From positions 90,320 through 96,940 of the forward strand of contig DGFM01000052.1 of assembly GCA_002391675.1 (NCBI GenBank): a stretch of 6,621 bases of DNA. Reading direction: 5' to 3'. Shown here in pieces: positions 5,001-6,621 of this stretch. The notes under the pieces are model-generated. The model did not search any database, was not told the origin of the DNA, and was given only the letters and a program-made list of their open reading frames with translations. Position 1 is the stretch's first letter. The number at the start of each line of letters is the position of its first letter. This stretch comes from Cloacimonetes bacterium UBA3900 (GTDB lineage: Bacteria > Cloacimonadota > Cloacimonadia > Cloacimonadales > Cloacimonadaceae). Position numbers and translations under genes: made by a program.

Positions 5001-6299
5001 AATATGAACAACGTCATCTACATCAACGCCAGCACAAATACCGTCTGGGTAAGGGATTATGCCCCCTGGTTTGTCTTTGATGATCAGCGTGAACTGCGCG
5101 TGGTGGATTTTAAATACAATCGCAATAGACCCAGTGACAACGCCATCCCCGGCGTGATCGCCAATGCCTTGGGCTATGAATACCACTACCTTCCGCTGGT
5201 AGCCACGGGCGGGAATATGATGACCGACGGATGCGGCAAGATGATGTCCACCACCCTGGTGCTGGATGAAAACGACGGCGATCCCAACACCGGCGGTGGA
5301 AACGTGACGGAATACAGCTACACTCAGGCCGAGATCGAGAACCTGGTGGAAAACTACCTTGGCGTGAGCGAATATCAGTTTTATCAAGATCCAAACGGCA
5401 CCTACATCGATCATATCGACTGCTGGGCCAAGCTTTTGGATGTGGACAAAGTGATGATCCGCAGCGTGCCCACCTCGCACGCCCAATACGCCGCCATCGA
5501 AGCCTCGGTAGCCGAGTGGCAGAGCAAAACCTCCTCCTACGGCACGCCTTACCGCATCTACCGCGTCTACACGCCCAACAATGAGCCCTACGCCAACAGC
5601 CTCATCTTCAACAACCACATCTACGTGCCGCTCATGGGCAATGCCAACGACGCCGCCGCACTGCAAGCCTATCAAAACGCCATGCCCGGCTACACGGTGA
5701 GCGGCTACACCTATTCCGCCTTCCAGGGCACAGATGCGCTGCATTGCCGCACCAATACTATCTTTGACGAGGGCATGATCCAGATCACTCACACTCCTGT
5801 GACTACCGCCATGGAAACTTCGCCTCTGGCCATCAATTTCAGCCTCTCGCACGTGGATGCCATAGATACCGGCCTCTCCTATGTGGCCTACAAATCCGCC
5901 ACTGATGCCACTTGGCAGTATGCCACCATCAGCTCACTGGGCAGCGACGACTGGACGGCGGAGGTCTTAACACCCGCCTTTGGTGAAGAGATGCAGTATT
6001 ATTTCTACGTGCAGGACAGCAGCGGACGCCAGTGTCAGCTGCCGCTCTGCGGGCCGAACGATCCCTTCAGCTTTGTGATAGACCAGGCCAAGCCCGTGGC
6101 GCCGGTGGTAAGCGTGCAGATCAGCTCTGATGCCGCTTATCTGAGCTGGGAAGCGGTGCCCGGTGCCACCTACTACAAGGTTTATAAGGCGGTCGACCCC
6201 TACGGCCAATATACGCAGATCGGTCAGACGGCGGATACCACCTTCAACATCACACCTCTGGAAAGCAGAGCCTTTTTCAAGGTGGTGAGCGGCAATTGA
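1350..6299 (+). CDS. Secreted fusion of a gingipain R-like C25 protease and a Porphyromonas-type peptidylarginine deiminase
   Basis: The 1649-residue product joins two secreted enzymes. Visible order: signal peptide 1-22; gingipain propeptide to R226; C25 protease 227-563 with His433 and Cys466; gingipain-type Ig 564-650; two Ig/CARDB-like domains 651-763 and 764-876; a beta-rich module 880-1047; another Ig-like domain 1052-1153; peptidylarginine deiminase 1156-1483 with Asp1236, His1355, Asp1357, Asn1416 and Cys1466; a PPAD-type Ig domain 1484-1578; and an FN3-like domain 1583-1649. Known family roles are cleavage after Arg (gingipain R) and conversion of C-terminal peptidyl Arg to citrulline with release of ammonia (PPAD). 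One polypeptide doing both is my inference from residue conservation. The frame is uninterrupted, and I see no reason to suspect an assembly join, because both halves sit among typical linker domains. No T9SS sorting domain is recognisable at the end. 'Agmatine deiminase family' would be the generic automatic label for the second half, but the PPAD match is more specific. Confidence 0.93.
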   Translation: MKYLNRIWLGLLLLFPLLLLAGNVQPGSGNTLVNVLESTSEQTVLEFNIGSFESEEVEIESKTWQQLHLEREGLLQLEGYPALPVVNRSIIIDGRAQMHLELYDVVYEDLQLKVAPSKGVIPRNIDPKTVPYRFADVYGKDEFYPREIATLSEPYILRDYRGITVQTTPFAYNPVSQTLRVFKSFKLRIYARGESRTNTLDASRSSYTRDFEQVYAQHFINWPHTRYTPVNDSFGKMLVICHSSFITDIQPYINWKKQKGIETELIEFSSIGSTATQLQSYIQNRYNADPSIAYVQLVGDAPQIPTLTHQSGGAAPVFSLVAGSDNYPDIFIGRFSAQTVAELNAQINKTIAYERDATTSDTWLSRAMGIASDEGGSNGDNAETDIQHMNVIRNKLLNYGYTSVDQVYDPGASATTVSNNVNAGRGLINYIGHGGDTSWVTTGFNNTNATNLRNGTKTPVIMSVACVNGNFVSRTCFAEAWQRNASGGSVTFYGSTINQSWASPMRAQDEFIDLMVGEHKFTAGGLYYNASCKMMDIYGSDGISMFKTWHIFGDASLLVRSKTPIQMSVSHPATIIQGSTSLTVTAGVANALVALTYNNNILGRGYTNSAGTVNLSLSGMPAGSATYTLTVTAHNRVTYIGTIEQIPPAGPWIDVQEAAWQDDNNDEPEFGESGALSLRLKNSGSDPSAALTLTLSSSSTGVTITNNTHQADAIAAGVTVEIPSAFGIQLADNLPDGTELTFSLSITSGTQSWEHETVFSVKAPALALGDVLIDDSTGNNSGTLDPGENVNLTITILNNGAAMSPAGSVSLSSTTSGITITTPSIDIPGIASGASTQVTFPVSVSAAVPQGSTASFEVMATTGAYYVAQIIPLQVGDPLEVTIGSGTNTHAYPLNRFYNYSAHEAIYLSSEIGMEGRIEKIAFQKLSGNDVNPIQDVTIYMKHTSANTLSSGNYTTAGYTQVFSGSYPNDSTSGWMEVTLNPQFEYNGTSNLSILIVKGYQRWTSNYPRWTYTSTGTYRVRRNQKDYSASTSLSTSYDLPNIRLKMYPQMSGPVISSTPASIEASVHEDESGSSSVVLSNTGNMPLTWSTNASFATWGNVSPMSGTIPAGGSTTLSVSYNAAGLSIGTHEASIQINSDATNQNPYIIPVSLQVLACPYPPEPRLVAEWEPAKGVLVRYPLGLPYNLLADISQHGKLYVIVSSGDQGSCHSSLSSNGVNMNNVIYINASTNTVWVRDYAPWFVFDDQRELRVVDFKYNRNRPSDNAIPGVIANALGYEYHYLPLVATGGNMMTDGCGKMMSTTLVLDENDGDPNTGGGNVTEYSYTQAEIENLVENYLGVSEYQFYQDPNGTYIDHIDCWAKLLDVDKVMIRSVPTSHAQYAAIEASVAEWQSKTSSYGTPYRIYRVYTPNNEPYANSLIFNNHIYVPLMGNANDAAALQAYQNAMPGYTVSGYTYSAFQGTDALHCRTNTIFDEGMIQITHTPVTTAMETSPLAINFSLSHVDAIDTGLSYVAYKSATDATWQYATISSLGSDDWTAEVLTPAFGEEMQYYFYVQDSSGRQCQLPLCGPNDPFSFVIDQAKPVAPVVSVQISSDAAYLSWEAVPGATYYKVYKAVDPYGQYTQIGQTADTTFNITPLESRAFFKVVSGN
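2028..3299 (+). other. C25 gingipain R-like catalytic domain plus its Ig domain (residues 227-650)
   Basis: 'NYIGHGGDTSW' supplies the catalytic His433 and 'SVACVNGNF' the catalytic Cys466. Their 33-residue spacing equals RgpB His211-Cys244. The Arg-pocket Asp163 of RgpB ('ESDIQH') corresponds to Asp385 in 'ETDIQH', again at the same distance (48) from the His. 'STINQSWASPMR' is identical to RgpB around Trp284 and Met288 (here Trp501 and Met505). Val464 matches Val242. One pocket residue differs: RgpB Thr209 is Ile431. 'TWHIFGDASLLVR' marks the end of the protease, and 'VTAGVANALVALTYNN' onward is the gingipain Ig domain. RgpB comparisons use the published mature numbering as I recall it. Confidence 0.9.
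3300..4814 (+). other. Non-catalytic linker of four beta-rich domains between the two enzymes (residues 651-1155)
   Basis: Two consecutive Ig/CARDB-like domains (651-763 and 764-876) are suggested by the recurring 'FGESGALSLRLKNSG' and 'LDPGENVNLTITILNNG' patterns. A module of ~165 residues (880-1047) begins 'VTIGSGTNTHAYPLNRFY' and has the look of beta-sandwich modules in secreted FCB proteins; I do not have a firm family name. Residues 1052-1153 form an Ig-like domain of the choice-of-anchor-D/HYDIN or BACON sort ('VVLSNTGNMPLTW', 'IPAGGSTTLSVSYN', 'NPYIIPVSLQV'). The role is probably spacing or substrate and surface contact. Confidence 0.6.
4815..6083 (+). other. Peptidylarginine deiminase (PPAD-type) domain with its Ig domain (residues 1156-1578)
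   Basis: Known PPAD residues all have counterparts: Trp127 and Asp130 at Trp1233 and Asp1236 ('VWVRDYAPWF'), Arg152 and Arg154 at Arg1258 and Arg1260 ('YNRNRP'), Tyr233, His236 and Asp238 at Tyr1352, His1355 and Asp1357 ('YIDHIDCW'), Asn297 at Asn1416 ('PYANSLIFNN') and Cys351 at Cys1466 ('DALHCRT'). Spacings agree: 22 residues from Asp130 to Arg152, 61 from His236 to Asn297. Arg152/Arg154 in PPAD bind the substrate's terminal carboxylate, so C-terminal Arg preference is expected. The following Ig domain (1484-1578) also follows PPAD ('MQYYFYVQDSSGR', 'GPNDPFSF'). PPAD's T9SS domain is absent; an FN3-like domain takes its place. Confidence 0.9.
6096..6296 (+). other. C-terminal FN3-like domain (residues 1583-1649)
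   Basis: The last ~67 residues have the fibronectin type III pattern: 'PVVSVQISSDAAYLSWEAV', then 'ATYYKVYKAVDPYG', ending 'AFFKVVSGN'. There is no 'NPFNP' motif, no gliding-type 'YNxxG' strand and no basic tail as in T9SS sorting domains. Whether such a terminal FN3 has a sorting or anchoring role is unknown to me. Confidence 0.65.
6279..6285 (+). promoter_or_regulatory. Shine-Dalgarno-like site inside the end of the large gene
   Basis: AAGGTGG, ten bases before the TTG at 6296, differs from AAGGAGG at one position. It lies within the coding sequence of the large gene and supports TTG as the start of the transporter. Confidence 0.55.
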
Positions 6300-6621
6300 G
6301 GCATAAACCCACACCCAAAGCGCTGACCTACGCCAAGGCGATTTTAGCCACGTTTTTCTGGGCTATCACCTTCATCTGGGTAAAGATAGCCCTTGAGGTC
6401 TACCGGCCTTACGAAATCGTGATTTTGCGCCTTGCACTCGCCGCAGGGCTGCTCTTCACCATCATGCTGCTCACAGGGAAGTGGGAAAGGCCTGCCCCGA
6501 AGGATATGCTGCGCATGATGTTTGTGGCTTTCTGTGAGCCTTTTATCTACTTTATCGGCGAGACAAACGGCCTCATGTATGTGTCGTCCACGCTGGGCTC
6601 CTTGGTGATTTCCACCATCCC
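6296..6621 (+). CDS. EamA/DMT-family transporter, N-terminal part (truncated by window end)
   Basis: A frame starting TTG-AGG at 6296 overlaps the stop of the large gene by four bases (TTGA) and stays open for 108 full codons to the edge. The translation begins MRHKPTPKALTYAKAILATF. It shows hydrophobic helices at roughly 13-33, 39-59, 72-90 and from about 95. Family-like elements are 'FFWAITFIWVKIALE' and 'RPYEIVILRLALAAG' in helices 1-2 and 'ETNGLMYVSSTLGSLVIST' entering helix 4. EamA proteins are usually ~300-residue inner-membrane carriers with ten helices in two repeats, exporting or importing metabolites; the substrate cannot be read from this part. The next in-frame ATG is near codon 57, inside helix 2, so TTG is the best start. 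The overlap suggests co-transcription and coupling with the large gene, without implying a shared function. Confidence 0.85.
   Translation, partial: MRHKPTPKALTYAKAILATFFWAITFIWVKIALEVYRPYEIVILRLALAAGLLFTIMLLTGKWERPAPKDMLRMMFVAFCEPFIYFIGETNGLMYVSSTLGSLVISTI

Noticed and set aside
4815..5800. Calling the second enzyme an agmatine deiminase
   Set aside because: The generic family label fits, but Arg1258/Arg1260, the PPAD-like spacing, the signal peptide on the chain and the following PPAD-type Ig domain favour a peptidylarginine deiminase.
4839..5852. Long minus-strand open frame (337 codons) opposite the deiminase
   Set aside because: It is antisense to a domain with all catalytic motifs, shows no recognisable family motif, and is explained by the G/C-biased third positions of the true gene.
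6096..6299. T9SS sorting domain at the end of the fusion
   Set aside because: I looked for 'NPFNP', the conserved Gly strands and a basic tail and found none; the end reads as FN3.
1..6621. CRISPR array, tRNA, rRNA or insertion sequence
   Set aside because: No regularly spaced direct repeats, no cloverleaf or rRNA-like stretches, and no transposase motifs or terminal inverted repeats were seen.

Overview
The window looks like a chromosomal segment from a bacterium of the Fibrobacterota-Chlorobiota-Bacteroidota (FCB) superphylum, most plausibly Candidatus Cloacimonadota or a close relative. Three things point there: a C-terminal type IX secretion (T9SS) sorting domain of the 'NYPNPFNPST' kind, multidomain secreted proteins made of Ig-like and FN3 modules, and a 29-residue lysine/arginine-rich protein of a kind I know from Bacteroidota. 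Several starts carry Shine-Dalgarno-like purine tracts, which fits Cloacimonadota better than typical Bacteroidota. The taxonomic call is inference.

Layout, all on the + strand. Positions 1-503 are the 3' end of a secreted protein with a cleaved-adhesin/choice-of-anchor-J-like end and a T9SS sorting domain. Positions 504-806 are non-coding: a GC-rich patch with short inverted repeats, then an AT-rich promoter region. Positions 807-1199 form a small operon of an HU-type DNA-binding protein and the tiny basic protein, closed by a strong intrinsic terminator at 1212-1239. After a short leader with a perfect inverted repeat comes a 1649-codon gene (1350-6299). From 6296 an EamA/DMT-type transporter starts with TTG, overlaps the stop of the large gene, and runs off the window.

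The large gene is the highlight. It encodes signal peptide, gingipain propeptide, gingipain R-like C25 cysteine protease and its Ig domain, two Ig/CARDB-like domains, a beta-rich module, another Ig-like domain, a Porphyromonas-type peptidylarginine deiminase (PPAD) with its own Ig domain, and a terminal FN3-like domain. The catalytic residues of both enzymes are present. So are most residues known for Arg recognition in RgpB and the two arginines that PPAD uses to bind a C-terminal Arg substrate. In Porphyromonas gingivalis these activities are separate secreted proteins acting in sequence: Rgp cuts after Arg, and PPAD converts the new C-terminal Arg to citrulline. Here they appear to be joined as one 'cut-then-citrullinate' polypeptide.

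The fusion has no recognisable T9SS sorting domain, although the neighbouring gene does, so its export and anchoring are open. The HU operon and the transporter look like ordinary neighbours with no evident functional tie to it.
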